A stretch of 64,000 bases of DNA from positions 1 to 64,000 of the forward strand of contig JAFLCN010000002.1 in NCBI GenBank assembly GCA_017303555.1. Direction: 5' to 3'. Both the position numbers and the translations under genes were made by a program. Below the pieces are notes generated by a model. That model had not been told where the DNA came from and made no database searches. It was given only the letters and a program-made list of their open reading frames with translations. How positions within the stretch are numbered: the stretch's first letter is position 1; each line of letters opens with the position of its first letter. Shown piece after piece: positions 63,176-64,000 of the stretch. This stretch comes from Planctomycetota bacterium. GTDB taxonomy: Bacteria > Planctomycetota > Phycisphaerae > Phycisphaerales > UBA1924.

Positions 63176-63734
63176 TGTCGGCGCGTTCTGCTTGGGCGCA
63201 CCACTCCTTGGCGCGTCGGACCGCCGTCTCGATGGCCCTCATGCGGTCGTTGAGCTCGTTGGCGGTATTGCGGGAGAGGCCAAGGAACGCGGCCGCACCT
63301 AGCCAGCTCCTCGGCTCATCCTTGTCCTTGAGCCACGCACGAAACGGTGGGCTCTCCACGAACGGCTCGATGGCGACATAGATCGGCCCCGGCGATCTTG
63401 TAGAGGTGACCTCCGCCTCCGGCCCTCGCTGAATGGCGGCGACCTCAGCGGCCCCGAGATCGGTTAACCGGTAGTAGTTGGGCTTGGTCTTCTCGATGAA
63501 GCGCCTCCGCACCGGGTTGTCCTTCTTGCTTTGACCCATGATCTCCATCATCACGCGCTTGTGATCGGGATGGGCCCCCTCAAAGCCGCGCAGCCCGAAG
63601 CGGTTGTTGTCGCGACGCCAGGCCGCGACGGTCAACTCCCACTCGGTAAAGTCGCGTTTGCCTGCGTTGGCCAGATCGGCAGCTGCCAGCAGAATCTCCT
63701 GGGCGGCGGTCCGTCGATTGGTGGGTGCACTCAT
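63045..63734 (-). CDS. Island protein with probable winged-helix region, function unknown
   Basis: A 229-residue protein without a recognised family. The N-terminal half (FTEWELTVAAWRRDNNRFG...RVMMEIMGQSKKDNPVRRRFIEKTKPNYYRLTDLGAAEVA) reads like a winged helix. The C-terminal helix (IPLAEIEQLQAFLDVLRSRFSRQIEAIRQ) could form a coiled coil. The ATG at 63734 overlaps the upstream partial gene's stop by 4 bp (ATGA). It is convergent with the methyltransferase and overlaps its 3' end by 131 bp. It could be the missing restriction partner or a regulator; no nuclease motif is obvious. Confidence 0.68.
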   Translation of the reverse strand: MSAPTNRRTAAQEILLAAADLANAGKRDFTEWELTVAAWRRDNNRFGLRGFEGAHPDHKRVMMEIMGQSKKDNPVRRRFIEKTKPNYYRLTDLGAAEVAAIQRGPEAEVTSTRSPGPIYVAIEPFVESPPFRAWLKDKDEPRSWLGAAAFLGLSRNTANELNDRMRAIETAVRRAKEWCAQAERADITRGVHGGSRPIPLAEIEQLQAFLDVLRSRFSRQIEAIRQKEG

Positions 63735-64000
63735 GCCGGTCGGCCTCCTGCTTCGGCGATCGCCTCGGCGATCTTGTACGCGTCCTCGATGAACGGCGCA
63801 CACTCGGTCTCCGCGGTGGCGAACCGCTCGCGGAACTGCACTTCGGTCAGCGGTGTTTCTCGAGCCTGCTCGAAGACCCACAGCCGCTTCAGGATCTCGA
63901 AGCACTTCATGGCGATGAACTGGTAGTACGTCTCGGTCGCGATCCCCGCCATGCCCTTGCGTCCGCCACGGCCCCGGCGAGCCTGGATCGACTCCCTGCT
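63731..64000 (-). CDS. Partial island protein running off the window
   Basis: An open frame covers 63731 to the end of the window on the minus strand without a stop; an internal ATG at 63952 would give 73 residues. The visible C-terminal part (TYYQFIAMKCFEILKRLWVFEQARETPLTEVQFRERFATAETECAPFIEDAYKIAEAI) is helical and not assigned to a family. It is translationally coupled to the winged-helix gene, so the two probably act together. The true start lies outside the window or at 63952. Confidence 0.55.
   Translation of the reverse strand, partial: SRESIQARRGRGGRKGMAGIATETYYQFIAMKCFEILKRLWVFEQARETPLTEVQFRERFATAETECAPFIEDAYKIAEAIAEAGGRPA

Noticed and set aside
1..64000. CRISPR array
   Set aside because: No set of regularly spaced identical repeats was seen; the repeats found are inverted pairs or short degenerate tracts.

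Overview
The window looks like chromosomal DNA of a planctomycete, most likely from the Phycisphaerae. It is GC-rich. It carries a pseudopilin with the planctomycete-type prepilin signature and a secreted protein ending in two dockerin-like CPADFNGD / CPADLNGD calcium-binding repeats. A paralogue of that protein ends in a PEP-CTERM-like tail. It also has large Gfo/Idh, sodium:solute symporter and DUF1559-like families, and HEAT-repeat/ABC gene strings. The taxonomic placement is inference from these families; no rRNA gene is present.

Layout. (1) 0.4-14.0 kb: a methyltransferase, a DUF3052 protein, an MmgE/PrpD protein and a pyrimidine-catabolism neighbourhood: NCS1 permease, AGXT2-like aminotransferase, dihydropyrimidinase, and a dihydropyrimidine dehydrogenase of the plant PYD1 type. 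A CPA2 antiporter, a GH31 glycosidase and a GlcG protein lie among them. (2) 14.3-21.9 kb: an M16 zinc protease, then a succinate dehydrogenase operon whose membrane-subunit and flavoprotein genes are separated by a GxxExxY gene flanked by inverted repeats. (3) 21.9-25.9 kb: minus-strand sugar-phosphate genes rpiB, pgi, tal and a histidine phosphatase. (4) 26-39.4 kb: a long minus-strand catabolic operon: SSS symporter, epimerase, DapA-like lyase, class III aminotransferase, M24 peptidase, NagB-PIG-L fusion, GNAT and Gfo/Idh. It is bracketed by two DNRLRE-type secreted paralogues. Three promoters here share a TTGACAGG box, and a GntR/LacI-type regulator is encoded next door at 40.7 kb. (5) 41.9-55.9 kb: a tightly coupled plus-strand operon: pseudopilin, BNR-type secreted protein, sugar-acid dehydratase, SDR, ceramidase-like hydrolase, a membrane protein with an ABC exporter, a HEAT protein and a Gfo/Idh protein. 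(6) 56-64 kb: a foreign defence island. It begins at a 42-nt 3' fragment of a tRNA-Gly(CCC) gene, which is an attachment-site signature, and runs off the window.

The defence island is the most interesting part. A roughly 1,400-residue protein joins an N-terminal Cap4/DUF4297-like nuclease to a STAND P-loop ATPase and a long helical-repeat C-terminus. It is transcribed divergently from a small DNA-binding protein and an M.PvuII-like DNA methyltransferase. The roughly 30 bp between the divergent genes hold two tandem palindromes built from the same ATGCAG half-site. I infer a co-regulated STAND nuclease/methyltransferase unit in which methylation may protect self DNA. Three further island proteins could not be assigned to a family.

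Functions are inferred from family motifs visible in the translations. Start codons were chosen from ribosome-binding sites, overlaps and family lengths. No database search was run.
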